64,000 nt of DNA, from positions 434,001 to 498,000 of the forward strand of contig NZ_JBNYXQ010000001.1 of the NCBI RefSeq assembly GCF_051380735.1, written 5' to 3'. Under the pieces are notes generated by a model. The model was not told the origin of the DNA, did no database searches, and worked only from the letters and a program-made list of their open reading frames with translations. The stretch is from Janthinobacterium sp051380735 (GTDB lineage Bacteria > Pseudomonadota > Gammaproteobacteria > Burkholderiales > Burkholderiaceae_D). The stretch's first letter is position 1; every line of letters begins with the position of its first letter. The translations under genes were made by a program, and so were the position numbers. This document shows positions 54,064 to 63,378 of this stretch, in pieces.

Positions 54064-54936
54064 TTATTCAACGTCTTCAAATGAGGTTAGGCAGAGCTTG
54101 CCCTTGTGTTCGGAAACAGCCGCCGTAAACAAGCGCGAATCATCAAGCATGACATCGGTGCGGCTCAGGCTGACGGGAATGACGTCACCCACTCGCAGGT
54201 CGAACAAGGCACCCAACTGCATCTGCTTGCTGACCAGGCGCCCTTCCAGAGTCACTTGCAAACGCGAAGCGAGTGGCCGCACGCTGCGCAGCGCTTTTTT
54301 CGCCTGCGCCCGTTCGGGAAGCAAACCGCGCAGCACGTCGCCCATTAACAACTTGTCGAGAGAAAACCAGACGTGTCCGGAGAGGCCAGCCTCGACATCA
54401 CTGAGTGAAACGGTGACAACCCAGCTGCCGCGTGCAGGACGCACGCCAGCCTGCACGGCAGGTGCAGCATCGGGATCAATATCGCTTTGTTTGCTGACTG
54501 ACAGCAGGTTTTTGTGGATACGGGCGAACAGGCAGGTAATCATTTGTTGTCCAAGCACCACAGACAAGCGTTCCTCGGTGGCTGTTACACGCACCAGTGC
54601 CGGGTCGACCGGCACGTTTTTCGCACCGGCGCTGCCATAGCGGTAGTTCAATACCTGCAGCAGCACCTGGCGATCCAGCGAAAAGCCAGCGTGGCCCGCG
54701 GGCGTGCCGAACGCCAGCCAGCGGTTGCGATTGTCTTCGTTGTCAACGCGCGACAGACTGACGTCATCGATCTGGACGTTTCCCCAGTATCGGCGGCTCA
54801 TGGGCATGCGCAATGCGCTTGCCAGGTCCTCGCGCAACTGGGCGCCAAAGACGTGCAGCAAGTGAACCGGACGCCCAAGCAGACAGGAATCGAGGACTTG
54901 ATGGTGCAAAGTTTGATCTGTCTTGGTTTTTATCAT
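54064..54936 (-). CDS. fliM: Flagellar motor switch protein FliM, short and divergent
   Basis: About 290 residues. The C-terminal SpoA domain (about 210-288; LASRLQVTLEGRLVSKQMQL, DLRVGDVIPVSLSRTDVML) is clear. The N-terminal CheY-P binding motif of chemotactic FliM (LSQxEIDALL) is absent, and the middle domain is divergent (DSCLLGRPVHLLHVFGAQLR). Lateral-type FliM proteins show the same trend. The ATG at 54936 is chosen; the frame extends upstream without similarity. It is the first gene of the minus-strand operon, facing fliE across 589 bp. Confidence 0.82.
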   Translation of the reverse strand: MIKTKTDQTLHHQVLDSCLLGRPVHLLHVFGAQLREDLASALRMPMSRRYWGNVQIDDVSLSRVDNEDNRNRWLAFGTPAGHAGFSLDRQVLLQVLNYRYGSAGAKNVPVDPALVRVTATEERLSVVLGQQMITCLFARIHKNLLSVSKQSDIDPDAAPAVQAGVRPARGSWVVTVSLSDVEAGLSGHVWFSLDKLLMGDVLRGLLPERAQAKKALRSVRPLASRLQVTLEGRLVSKQMQLGALFDLRVGDVIPVSLSRTDVMLDDSRLFTAAVSEHKGKLCLTSFEDVE

Positions 54937-55525
54937 GTGGGTGATGTCGGTAATGCGATGGCAGTACAAATTATACGGGATCAGCTCGATTTGCATATCG
55001 CTTATATACCGCGGACACATCGCTCGAAATGGCCTTTGTCGGCGCAATCAGGACAGAAAAACCATGCCTTGCAGTGGCGTAGCACGGAGCATCGGCGAGT
55101 CCTTGCGGCGCTCACGCAATCTTCGCGCTCCATAGGACTGGAGAATACAGTAAATCTTTGGACATTGCCATGAGACAATATTTTGGCAGTTAATCCGTCC
55201 TTTACTTTACAGTTGCCTCAAGGTAAGCTCGCATCCATTAAATATTGGTTTGCAGCAAGCCATTCGACCTTACTGATTTCAGTTTTTGATTGCAGTGGAT
55301 TTGATCGTCATTAACGCCGCAAGAAACTTTTATCGCTTGAATATTATTGTCTTGGCCTTGCAGATATATTGTATGCAACAGTATGGAGTTGCTTGAAAAG
55401 CATTCTCGCATTTTGCGTGGTGTGACAACTGATAAAACTGATGGGTCCGGGGAAATCGGACCAGGCGAGAAGGCAACACCAGTCATTCTGATTGATACCG
55501 CAACGCATTTTGAAAGTAGGACACG
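54937..55525. other. Divergent fliM-fliE intergenic region, no gene recognised
   Basis: This 589-bp stretch lies between two divergent flagellar operons, where lateral and Flag-2 systems carry the sigma54-dependent activator gene lafK. The short frames here have no recognisable family, poor codon usage for this genome and no convincing ribosome site. It is richer in A+T than its flanks. A hairpin GGTCCG/CGGACC (55444-55462) with loop GGGAAAT lies about 65 bp before fliE. I see no full sigma54 (GG-N10-GC) or sigma28 match, but the region must hold promoters for both operons. Confidence 0.6.
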
Positions 55526-55870
55526 ATGGGCAATCAACTCGCAGGTTTGATCAGGGCTGACCTGGCAGCTTTAAGCAACGATGCGCGTGCTCTGGGCACC
55601 AGCATCGCGCCAGCGCCAGCGGCCAGCTTTGGCGGTCAGGAACCGACTGGCTTCTCTTTTGCACAAAGCATGCAGGACGCCTTCAGCAAGATCAACACCG
55701 ATGACCGCGCAGCGGCACAAAAAATGAGCGACGTCGACAGTGGCAAGAGCGACGACCTGGTCGGCGCAACGCTGGCCAGCCAGGAAGCAAGCCTGTCCTT
55801 TTCCATGTTGATGCAAGTTCGCAACAAAGTCATGGGCGCCGTCGATGAACTGATCAAGCTGCCGCTGTAA
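55526..55870 (+). CDS. fliE: Flagellar hook-basal body protein FliE
   Basis: A 114-residue adaptor between the MS ring and the rod, exported early. The C-terminal stretch LASQEASLSFSMLMQVRNKV (about 82-101), ending AVDELIKLPL, is the family signature. The gene starts the plus-strand operon fliEFGHIJ and is followed by fliF after about 60 bp. Confidence 0.93.
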   Translation: MGNQLAGLIRADLAALSNDARALGTSIAPAPAASFGGQEPTGFSFAQSMQDAFSKINTDDRAAAQKMSDVDSGKSDDLVGATLASQEASLSFSMLMQVRNKVMGAVDELIKLPL

Positions 55871-55938
55871 TTGCTGTTGCACCACCCCAATACCTACGCC
55901 CAGTACCCAAGCGAAAGTCATTCCAAGTGATTACCCCC

Positions 55939-57678
55939 ATGAAGTCCGCCTTTGCGCGCTGGCGCGCTGGCGCCCAGCCCGCCGTTCCGCCCGCCCTGCT
56001 GAAAAACCTGATTCCGATGCTGGTGCTGGCGATCGGCATTACAGCCCTGGTAATGATGTACTTCTGGCGCGACCAGGCCAACTACAAACCGGTGTTCGGC
56101 GCGCGCGAAAAAGTGGCCGTCACCGACATGATGGCGACGCTGGACGCCGAGCACATTCCATATCGCTTGCATCCCGACAGCGGCCAGGTGCTGGTGCCAG
56201 ACGCAATGCTGGGCAAGGTGCGCATGCTGCTGGCCTCGAAAGGCGTGACGGCGCAGCTGCCGGCCGGCCTGGAACTGATGGACAAGAACGACCCTCTTGG
56301 CGTGTCGCAATTCGTGCAGGACGTGCGCTTCCGGCGCGGCCTGGAAGGCGAGCTGGCGCAAAGCATCATGACCATGGATGCGATTGCCTCGGCGCGCGTG
56401 CACCTGTCGATCGCCAAATCGACCTCGTTCGTCGCCAGCGATGGCGACAAGTCGTCGGCCTCGATCGTGGTGGCGGTGAAACCGGGCCGCACCCTGGCGC
56501 CGGAACAGATCGCCGCCGTAATCAATATGGTGGCCGGCAGCGTGGCCAGCCTGGCGCCAACGCGCGTGAGCCTGGTCGATCAGAGCGGCAACCTGCTTTC
56601 CTCGCACGTTGATCTGGCCGACGGCTTCGACGCCTCGGCAGCCAGCAACGAAGGCGCCAAACGTTTCCAGGATGATATCCGTCGCAATATCACGGGCTTG
56701 CTGGGACCGGTCATCGGCGAAGACAATTTCAAGCTCAGCGTCACGGCCGCAGTTGACAATGACCGGATCGAGGAAACGCTGGAAAAATACGGCGAAGCAC
56801 CGAAAGTGACCAGCGAGGCGATGCGCGAAGAGCAGGAACGCAACCGTAACGTGGCCGGCATTCCCGGCAGCCTGTCGAACCGCCCGCCCGCAGCCGCCGT
56901 GCCTGGGCCGACCGGCGCGGCAGCACCTGCAGACGGCGGCGCACCGAAACCTGAAGACGGCACCGCTCGCAAGAATGCCACCACGCGCCAGTATGCCTAT
57001 GACCGCAGCATCACGCAGATCAAGCGCAGTCGCGGCCGGCTGGAAAAAATCAGCGTGGCCGTGGTACTCAACAGCGCCGCTGCCCCCGACGCCAAGGCTG
57101 GCTGGAAGCCCGCCGAGCTGGCCAATATCGAAAAAATGCTGCGCAGCGGCTTGGGCATCAATGCCCAGCGCGGCGACAGCCTGAGCCTGACCACCCTGCC
57201 TTTCCCGGCCAAACAGCCGGTGGCGCAGTGGTGGGAAGAGCGCGATACGGTGGTCGACTTCAGCAGCTGGCTGCTGTACGCCCTTGGCGCCGTGCTCGGC
57301 TACTTCCTGGTGCTGCGCCCGCTGCTGCGCCTGTTGACCACGCGCCTGTCGCCGCCGGCACTGAAAACACTCGATCCGGCCATGGCGCTGCCCGGCAATG
57401 GCGTGAGCGCAGCCGGCGGCGGCATGCCCGGCACAGCAGCGGCCATGTCGGCGCTCGGTACAGTGCCAGGCGCGCCGGCACTCGAAGGCGCGGCCGCTGC
57501 TGCCAGCGGCGACATGCCGGTGGTGCCGCTGCTGGAAAACTATAACCTGCCACCACCCGGTTCGGCCGTCGACGTGATGGTCGACCACTTGAAAGTGCTG
57601 GCAGAAAAAGAACCGGAACGTGTCGCCGAAGTCGTCAAACAATGGATGCAGAAAAATGGCCGAACTCAACAACAATAA
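55939..57678 (+). CDS. fliF: Flagellar MS-ring protein FliF
   Basis: About 579 residues. An N-terminal transmembrane helix (about 25-45) and a C-terminal one (about 435-455) flank the periplasmic ring-building domains; MDKNDPLGVSQFVQDVRFRR and RGLEGELAQSIMTMDAIASA are typical. The C-terminal tail, which binds FliG, ends about residue 579. The ATG at 55939 is used here; an in-frame GTG at 55927 would add four residues and neither has a strong ribosome site. A Pro/Ala/Gly-rich insert near 305-345 is notable. The end overlaps fliG by 23 bp. Confidence 0.93.
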   Translation: MKSAFARWRAGAQPAVPPALLKNLIPMLVLAIGITALVMMYFWRDQANYKPVFGAREKVAVTDMMATLDAEHIPYRLHPDSGQVLVPDAMLGKVRMLLASKGVTAQLPAGLELMDKNDPLGVSQFVQDVRFRRGLEGELAQSIMTMDAIASARVHLSIAKSTSFVASDGDKSSASIVVAVKPGRTLAPEQIAAVINMVAGSVASLAPTRVSLVDQSGNLLSSHVDLADGFDASAASNEGAKRFQDDIRRNITGLLGPVIGEDNFKLSVTAAVDNDRIEETLEKYGEAPKVTSEAMREEQERNRNVAGIPGSLSNRPPAAAVPGPTGAAAPADGGAPKPEDGTARKNATTRQYAYDRSITQIKRSRGRLEKISVAVVLNSAAAPDAKAGWKPAELANIEKMLRSGLGINAQRGDSLSLTTLPFPAKQPVAQWWEERDTVVDFSSWLLYALGAVLGYFLVLRPLLRLLTTRLSPPALKTLDPAMALPGNGVSAAGGGMPGTAAAMSALGTVPGAPALEGAAAAASGDMPVVPLLENYNLPPPGSAVDVMVDHLKVLAEKEPERVAEVVKQWMQKNGRTQQQ

Positions 57679-58696
57679 TTTCCCTGACGAGCAGGACGAC
57701 CAAAACGCCAGCCTGACGCCTGTCGAGCAGGCAGCGATCGTATTGCTGAGCATAGGCGAAGAACAGGCGGCCAATGTGTTGCGCTGCCTGTCGCGCGAAG
57801 AGTTGCTGGAAGTGACGCAGGTGATGTCGCGCATGAGCGGCATCAAGGTCGAGTCCGTGAAAACGGCCATGCAGACTTTCTTTGATGACTACCGCCAGCA
57901 AAGCGGCGTACATGGCGCCTCGCGCAGCTACCTCAAGCGCTCGCTCGACCTGGCGCTGGGCAGCGATATTGCGAACAGCGTGCTGAACAACATTTATGGC
58001 GATGCGATCCGGCCAAAAATGGCGCGCCTGCAGTGGGCCTCGCCGAAGTGGCTGGCAGAATACATTGTCAACGAACACGTGCAGATGCAGGCTGTGTTCC
58101 TGGCGTTTTTGCCACCGGCGCTGGCCGGGCAGATCCTCGACGCCCTGCCGGTCGAAGGGCGCGACCTGGTGCTGCTGAACCTGGCGCGCCTGGACGAAAT
58201 CGACCGTGACCTGCTGGTCGAGCTTGATGAACTGGTGGGCCGCTGCCTGGGCACGCTTGACACCCAGAGCACCAGCGTGGAAGGCATCCGCCAGGCCGCC
58301 GAAATTCTCAACCGCATGCCGGGCAACCGCGCCGCGCTGGTCGAATTGTTGCGCGCACACGACCCGGCCGTGGTGTCGGAAATCGAACTGAGCATGTACG
58401 ACTTCCTGATCCTCGCTACGCAAAGCGAAGTCACCATCACGCGCATCCTCGAAGACGTGCCGATGGAACAGTGGGCGATCGCGCTCAAGGGCGCCGAACC
58501 GGCTATCCGCGACGCGGTGCTGAAAACCATGCCGCGCCGCCAGGCGCAAAGCTTCGAAGACATGATGCGCCGCTCTGGCCCCGTGCCGCTGTCGCGCATC
58601 GAACAAACACGCCAGGAAATCATGGCCACCGTCAAGGGGCTGGCAGACGCCGGCGAAATCGAAGTCCAGCTGTTTGCCGAGGCGGTAATCGAATGA
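57656..58696 (+). CDS. fliG: Flagellar motor switch protein FliG
   Basis: A 346-residue rotor protein linking the MS ring to the C-ring and stator. The N-terminal domain (LTPVEQAAIVLLSIGEEQAA) binds FliF, and the middle domain has the EHVQMQA version of the EHPQ motif. The C-terminal torque helix shows the charge pattern ILEDVPMEQWAIALKGA with the acidic residues used in torque generation. It overlaps fliF by 23 bp and fliH by 4 bp (ATGA). Confidence 0.95.
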   Translation: MAELNNNNFPDEQDDQNASLTPVEQAAIVLLSIGEEQAANVLRCLSREELLEVTQVMSRMSGIKVESVKTAMQTFFDDYRQQSGVHGASRSYLKRSLDLALGSDIANSVLNNIYGDAIRPKMARLQWASPKWLAEYIVNEHVQMQAVFLAFLPPALAGQILDALPVEGRDLVLLNLARLDEIDRDLLVELDELVGRCLGTLDTQSTSVEGIRQAAEILNRMPGNRAALVELLRAHDPAVVSEIELSMYDFLILATQSEVTITRILEDVPMEQWAIALKGAEPAIRDAVLKTMPRRQAQSFEDMMRRSGPVPLSRIEQTRQEIMATVKGLADAGEIEVQLFAEAVIE

Positions 58697-59382
58697 AGCC
58701 TTTTCGCACCTACCGTTTTCCGCCGCTGTCGCAATTCATCGCCGCCGGCCAGCGCTCGAGCACCGAAGATCCCGATGGTCAGTGGCAGGCATCGGTCTCG
58801 GAAGGCTTCGAGCAAGGCCAGCGCGACGGCTATGAAGTGGGCCTGGTGCGCGGCCAGCAGGATGGCTACGATGCAGGCCGCAACGACGGCGTGATCCAGG
58901 GCCGCGAAGAAGGCCGCAATGAAACCCTGGTGGCGCTCGACAAACTGGCGCGTCCGGTCGACGCGATCCTGCGCGACCTGAAGAAAGTGCGCGCCGACTA
59001 CCGCGCCGCCCAGCGCAAGGAAGTGGTCGACCTGGTGGCCAAGGTGGCACGCCAGGTGATCCGCGCCGAACTGGCGCTGCAGCCGGTGCAGTTGCTGGCC
59101 CTGGTCGACGAAACCCTGGCGTCGATGCCGCCAACGCGCGAAGAAATCGACGTCTACCTTAATCCCGAAGAATTGAAACGCATCAGCGAACTTGATCCGA
59201 AGCGCGCCAAGCGCTGGAACCTGATCGCCGACGCCCGCCTCGACGCCGGCGAATGCCGCATTAAGGCTGGCGACAATGAGGTTGACGCCGGCTGTCATCA
59301 ACGCCTGGCCGCCTGCATGGACCAGGTCAGCAGCCACCTGGCGCTGGCCGCCGAGCACGCCGACCAGGGCGCGCCTGCATGA
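58693..59382 (+). CDS. fliH: Flagellar export ATPase regulator FliH
   Basis: A 229-residue soluble protein that dimerises and holds FliI at the export gate. The sequence shows the GxxxG-rich helical segment typical of FliH (GFEQGQRDGYEVGLVRGQQD, then GYDAGRNDGVIQGREEG), followed by a helical region and a C-terminal domain (about 100-225) similar to ATPase stalk subunits. It overlaps both fliG and fliI with ATGA junctions. Confidence 0.92.
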   Translation: MKPFRTYRFPPLSQFIAAGQRSSTEDPDGQWQASVSEGFEQGQRDGYEVGLVRGQQDGYDAGRNDGVIQGREEGRNETLVALDKLARPVDAILRDLKKVRADYRAAQRKEVVDLVAKVARQVIRAELALQPVQLLALVDETLASMPPTREEIDVYLNPEELKRISELDPKRAKRWNLIADARLDAGECRIKAGDNEVDAGCHQRLAACMDQVSSHLALAAEHADQGAPA

Positions 59383-60689
59383 TCGCCGACACGCTGCGCA
59401 GTTTTGAGATTGGCAACATCCCGGTTGCCACGCCGACCGGCCGCCTGGTGGGCGCTTCCGGCCTGCTGCTCGAGAGTGCCGGCTGCAAGCTGCACACCGG
59501 GCAGCGCTGCCAGATCGAAACGGTGAGCGGCGAATGGCTCGACGCGCAAGTGGTCGGCTTTCGCGAAAAAGTGTCCTACCTGATGCCGTTCAAAAAAGCC
59601 GCCGGCCTGACCACCGGCGCGCGCGTGCTGCCGCTGCCCGACAAGGCCAGCCTGCAGATCGGTCCATCCTGGCTGGGCCGCATGGTCAATGGCCTGGGCG
59701 AGCCGATCGACGACCTGGGCCGCCTTGGCGGCGAGCATATCCTGGACGTGTCGCCACCGAAGATCAATCCCCTGAAAAAGCAGCCGGTGGTCGAACCGCT
59801 CGACGTCGGCGTGCGCGCCATCAACAGCATGCTGACCCTGGGCAAGGGCCAGCGCGTGGGCCTGATGGCCGGCTCCGGGGTGGGAAAAAGCGTGCTGCTG
59901 GGCCTGATCACACGCCAGACCGTGGCTGACGTGGTGGTGGTCGGCCTGATCGGCGAACGCGGCCGCGAGGTGCGCGAATTCGTCGAAAAGTCGCTCGGCG
60001 AAGAGGGTCTGAAAAAGGCCGTGCTGGTGATCGCACCTGCCGACGAGTCGCCTCTGATGCGCATCATGGCCACCGAACTGTGCCACTCGATCGCCGCGCA
60101 TTTCCGCGACCAGGGCCAGCACGTGCTGCTGCTGGTCGATTCGCTGACGCGCTATGCCATGGCCTTGCGCGAAGTAGCACTGGCCCTGGGCGAGCCACCG
60201 GCCACCCGTGGTTATCCGCCGTCGGTGTTTTCCAACCTGCCGCAACTGGTGGAAAGCGCCGGCAACGGCGCCCACGAAAATGGCAGCATGAGCGCCATCT
60301 ACACCGTGCTGGCCGAAGGCGACGACCAGCAGGATCCGGTGGTCGATACGGCGCGCGCGATTCTCGATGGCCATATCGTGCTCACGCGCGAACTGGCCGA
60401 ACGGGGCCACTACCCCGCCATTGACGTGGCCGCCTCGATCAGCCGCTGCATGGCGCAAGTCATCGAACCGGCCCATATGCTGGCAGCGCGCGGCCTCAAA
60501 GCAGCAATGGCGCGCCACGCGCGCGTGCGCGACCTGATCCCGCTGGGCGCATATGTGCCGGGCGCCGATCCGATCACCGACCGCGCGGTGCAACTGCATC
60601 CGCAAATCGAAGCGTTCCTGTGCCAGGGCACCAAGGAAGAAGCGCCGATGGGGCCCTGCATCACCCAACTTGAACAGATCATGTCATAG
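59379..60689 (+). CDS. fliI: Flagellum-specific ATPase FliI
   Basis: A 436-residue F1-beta-like ATPase that energises substrate unfolding and release at the export gate. The Walker A loop GSGVGKS is at residues 165-171, GLIGERGREVREFVE follows at about 189-203, and HVLLLVDSLTRYAMALREVA holds the Walker B Asp. The C-terminus is normal in length. It overlaps fliH by 4 bp and precedes fliJ by 8 bp. Confidence 0.96.
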   Translation: MIADTLRSFEIGNIPVATPTGRLVGASGLLLESAGCKLHTGQRCQIETVSGEWLDAQVVGFREKVSYLMPFKKAAGLTTGARVLPLPDKASLQIGPSWLGRMVNGLGEPIDDLGRLGGEHILDVSPPKINPLKKQPVVEPLDVGVRAINSMLTLGKGQRVGLMAGSGVGKSVLLGLITRQTVADVVVVGLIGERGREVREFVEKSLGEEGLKKAVLVIAPADESPLMRIMATELCHSIAAHFRDQGQHVLLLVDSLTRYAMALREVALALGEPPATRGYPPSVFSNLPQLVESAGNGAHENGSMSAIYTVLAEGDDQQDPVVDTARAILDGHIVLTRELAERGHYPAIDVAASISRCMAQVIEPAHMLAARGLKAAMARHARVRDLIPLGAYVPGADPITDRAVQLHPQIEAFLCQGTKEEAPMGPCITQLEQIMS

Positions 60690-60697
60690 GCATACCG

Positions 60698-61135
60698 ATG
60701 AGCAACTCGCATACCATCCGCAACCTGACAACCCTGGTCGGCCTTCGGAGCACCGAAGTGGAGCGCCTGCAAACCGACATGGCGGCGCAGACGGCCGTGC
60801 GCGAGCGCTACCAGAAAAACCTCGACCGCCTGACCAGCCTGTACACCGATAGCGGCCCCAGCGGCGCCCTGCACCTGGCGCTGTCGGTCAATTGCGGCAA
60901 CTTCAAGCAATCGGTAATGGAACTGGCGCAGCAACACCGTACCGACCTGCATCTGCACGAGGCCAATATGGCGGTATCGCAGCGCGCCCTGAACACGGCC
61001 TGGGCAAAGCGCGAAGTGCTGGACCAGGTGCTGACGCAAAAACAACGGATTGTTGCAACTGAGCAACAGCGCATGGACGTCAAGCGGCAAGATGAACTGG
61101 CGACGCAATTCTGGTTTCGTGGACAGGTAAAATAA
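60698..61135 (+). CDS. fliJ: Flagellar export chaperone FliJ
   Basis: A 145-residue, almost entirely alpha-helical protein consistent with FliJ, the stalk-like escort protein of the FliH-FliI complex. It is identified mainly by its position right after fliI, its length, and the two long charged helices (LRSTEVERLQTDMAAQTAVR; LNTAWAKREVLDQVLTQKQR). It ends 86 bp before fliD. Confidence 0.82.
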   Translation: MSNSHTIRNLTTLVGLRSTEVERLQTDMAAQTAVRERYQKNLDRLTSLYTDSGPSGALHLALSVNCGNFKQSVMELAQQHRTDLHLHEANMAVSQRALNTAWAKREVLDQVLTQKQRIVATEQQRMDVKRQDELATQFWFRGQVK

Positions 61136-61161
61136 TGTTTTGCAGAAATAACTTCAGGAAA

Positions 61162-61169
61162 GCCGATAT
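61162..61169 (+). promoter_or_regulatory. Candidate sigma28 -10 element upstream of fliD
   Basis: GCCGATAT differs at one base from the sigma28 (FliA) -10 consensus GCCGATAA and lies 53 bp before the fliD start. At the expected spacing the -35 position reads CAGAAATA, a poor match to TAAAGTTT, so the call is tentative. Late-class control of fliD-S-T-K by sigma28 is usual in flagellar systems. Confidence 0.35.
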
Positions 61170-61221
61170 TTGGTCGCCTTGTCATTGTGTAAATCCCGCA
61201 CGCACATTTTAGGAGTCTGAC

Positions 61222-62634
61222 ATGGCCATATCCACCAATGCTTCGAATACCTACGATCCGACCGCTTCGGCGCAGGCGCTGACCGACAAATACACTGCCG
61301 ATACGCAGGCGCGCATCACGGCGCAGACCAAGGCGGCAACGGCCACTTCGGCAGGCCTGACAAGCATGAAGATGGCGATGACCACCTTCACCTCCAGCCT
61401 GCTGGCATTGACGGGTAGCAAAACCATTGCTGCGCAAGGCGCTACTTTCAGCAATGCCGCCATCGGCAGCGCCACGGCAGGTGCAACGGCGGCTGCCGGC
61501 ACCTATTCGCTGTTCGTGGAAAAAGTCGCCACCAGCCACCAGGTTTCGCTGGGCGGTGTCGGCGGCAGTGCAGTGCCTGCCAGCGGCGATGGCAATCTGA
61601 AGATCAAGCTGGCCAACAACAGCGACTTTACGGTTGACCTCAGCAAAGCTGAAACCGATGGCGATGCGACCTTGTCGGCCAAGGAAATCGCCGCCGCCAT
61701 CAATGCAGAACCGAAAAACAATTCGCGCGTCACCGCATCGGTGATTACCATCGGCGGCATTGCCAAGCTGGTGCTGACGTCGAACGTCAGCGGAGAAGAA
61801 GGCGCTTTGTCGTTCGACACCGGCGCCATGGCCGACGGCGACCTGAAAACGGCACTGACGGCCGCACCGCAGGAGCTGGTGAAAGCCGAAGATGCCATCA
61901 TATGGGTTGGCGGCAAGCCGGCAGACCCGAGCGATACCAGCAACCGCGTCAAGCAGTCATCAAACACGTTCAGCAATATCGATGGCGTAAAAATGACGTT
62001 TACCAAGGCGCAGGCCAGCGGCGACGCACCGATCACCCTGACCGTGGCGCTCGACAAGTCGGCAACGGCCAGCAACGCGCAGAGCTTTGTCGATGCCTAC
62101 AACAAGCTCAAGGCCGTGCTCGACGGCTTGACGGACCCTGGCGATCCGGCCTCGGGCAAAGCGGCCGGCACGTTTTCCACCGACAGCGGCGTGCGCGTGC
62201 TGCGCGACCAACTGGTACGCACCTTGCGTGAAACGGCAACAGGGTCGCTGGCCACGTTTGGCATCACCGCGCAGCGCAATGGCACGCTGGCGCTCGATAC
62301 CACCAAACTGGCGGCAGCGGTCGCGGCCAATCCAACCGGACTGGACAAAGCAATCGGCAACAATTCGGGCAGCGCGCCCAGCGGCATCGCCGGCAAGCTC
62401 GACAAATTTGTCGAAATCTGGACCTCGAGCAACGGCCAACTGGCGCAGCGTGAAACCTCGGTTGCCAAGCTGCAAAAGACGCTCGACGAGCGCCAGGCCA
62501 AGTTCGAAACTGACTACACCACCATGTATAACCGCTACAAAGCGCAATTTACAAAGTTGCAGGATCTGCAGGCGCGCATGGCGCAAACGACCAGCATGTT
62601 CGATGCCCTGTTCGGCGACGACAAGTCCAAATAA
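61222..62634 (+). CDS. fliD: Flagellar filament cap protein FliD
   Basis: A 470-residue filament-capping protein that assists flagellin assembly at the tip. The N-terminal FliD_N region (about 15-110) and the C-terminal FliD_C region (about 210-455) are visible, with the terminal heptad segment YKAQFTKLQDLQARMAQTTS for oligomerisation. The order fliD-fliS-fliT-fliK matches lafB-C-D-E of lateral systems. AGGAG precedes the ATG. Confidence 0.93.
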   Translation: MAISTNASNTYDPTASAQALTDKYTADTQARITAQTKAATATSAGLTSMKMAMTTFTSSLLALTGSKTIAAQGATFSNAAIGSATAGATAAAGTYSLFVEKVATSHQVSLGGVGGSAVPASGDGNLKIKLANNSDFTVDLSKAETDGDATLSAKEIAAAINAEPKNNSRVTASVITIGGIAKLVLTSNVSGEEGALSFDTGAMADGDLKTALTAAPQELVKAEDAIIWVGGKPADPSDTSNRVKQSSNTFSNIDGVKMTFTKAQASGDAPITLTVALDKSATASNAQSFVDAYNKLKAVLDGLTDPGDPASGKAAGTFSTDSGVRVLRDQLVRTLRETATGSLATFGITAQRNGTLALDTTKLAAAVAANPTGLDKAIGNNSGSAPSGIAGKLDKFVEIWTSSNGQLAQRETSVAKLQKTLDERQAKFETDYTTMYNRYKAQFTKLQDLQARMAQTTSMFDALFGDDKSK

Positions 62635-62681
62635 GGCTGGCGCCGGTTGCCAGTCTCAGCATTTTAAAGTGAAAGAAAATG

Positions 62682-63068
62682 ATGAACCACGATGCCTACA
62701 GTGACTACCACGCCGTCAACCTGGATGCGCAAACCTCGCGCGCCACGCCAGTTGAACTTGTCTTGCTGCTCACCGATGGCTTGCTGGAAGAACTGGCGCG
62801 TGCGCGTGCACATATCGTCGGCAAGCGCTATGAACAAAAGGCCGTCAGCCTGAACAAATGCACAGAAATCATCAATGGGCTGTCGAGCTCACTCGACTTT
62901 GAACAGGGTGGCGAAGTAGTGGCAAACCTGGGTCGCCTGTATGAATATTGCACCGGCCGCCTGTACTTGGCCGGTGTCAACCTGGACCCGGCGTTGATCG
63001 ATGAAGTAATCACCTTGCTCACCACCATCAAGCAGGGCTGGCTCGGCGTCCAGGCCAAGCATGGATAA
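62682..63068 (+). CDS. fliS: Flagellin export chaperone FliS
   Basis: A 128-residue helical chaperone that binds the C-terminus of unfolded flagellin. TSRATPVELVLLLTDGLLEE near 19-38, RYEQKAVSLNKCTEIINGLS and the YCTGRLYLAGVNLDPALIDE stretch match FliS. ATG codons at 62679 and 62682 are both possible. The gene overlaps the next frame (fliT-like) by 8 bp. Confidence 0.92.
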   Translation: MNHDAYSDYHAVNLDAQTSRATPVELVLLLTDGLLEELARARAHIVGKRYEQKAVSLNKCTEIINGLSSSLDFEQGGEVVANLGRLYEYCTGRLYLAGVNLDPALIDEVITLLTTIKQGWLGVQAKHG

Positions 63069-63378
63069 CAGCGTCTTGCTGCTGCAGTTCGCGCGTGATA
63101 TCCAGGCCGCTGCAGGCAAACAGGACTGGGCTGCACTCGATGTGCTGGACCGGAGCCTGGCGCGCCAACTGGCACTGCTGTCCGAACAGGCCGGCATGAA
63201 CCCGGACGAACAGGCAGCGCTGCGCACGCTGCGCGCGGTGCACGCGCGCGCATTTCAGCTGTGCTCCGATGAAAAGCACCGGCTAGGCCTGCAACTGGGC
63301 GAGATCCATTCCAAGCAGGAAGGCTGGGTCGCCTACGCGCTGGAAAGCGATATGTATCAAGATGGAAGTCAAGCATGA
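63061..63378 (+). CDS. FliT-like flagellar export chaperone
   Basis: A 105-residue helical protein without a strong family motif. Its length, all-helical composition and location between fliS and fliK fit FliT/LafD, the chaperone of FliD. It overlaps fliS by 8 bp and fliK by 4 bp (ATGA), so it is translationally coupled to both. The assignment rests mainly on position. Confidence 0.65.
   Translation: MDNSVLLLQFARDIQAAAGKQDWAALDVLDRSLARQLALLSEQAGMNPDEQAALRTLRAVHARAFQLCSDEKHRLGLQLGEIHSKQEGWVAYALESDMYQDGSQA

Noticed and set aside
55444..55462. CsrA-binding hairpin in the fliE leader
   Set aside because: The stem GGTCCG/CGGACC is real, but its loop GGGAAAT lacks a clear ANGGA site, so a CsrA role cannot be supported.
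55238..55537. A 99-residue minus-strand reading frame in the fliM-fliE gap
   Set aside because: It overlaps the fliE start, has no recognisable family, atypical codon use and no ribosome site, so I did not call it a gene.
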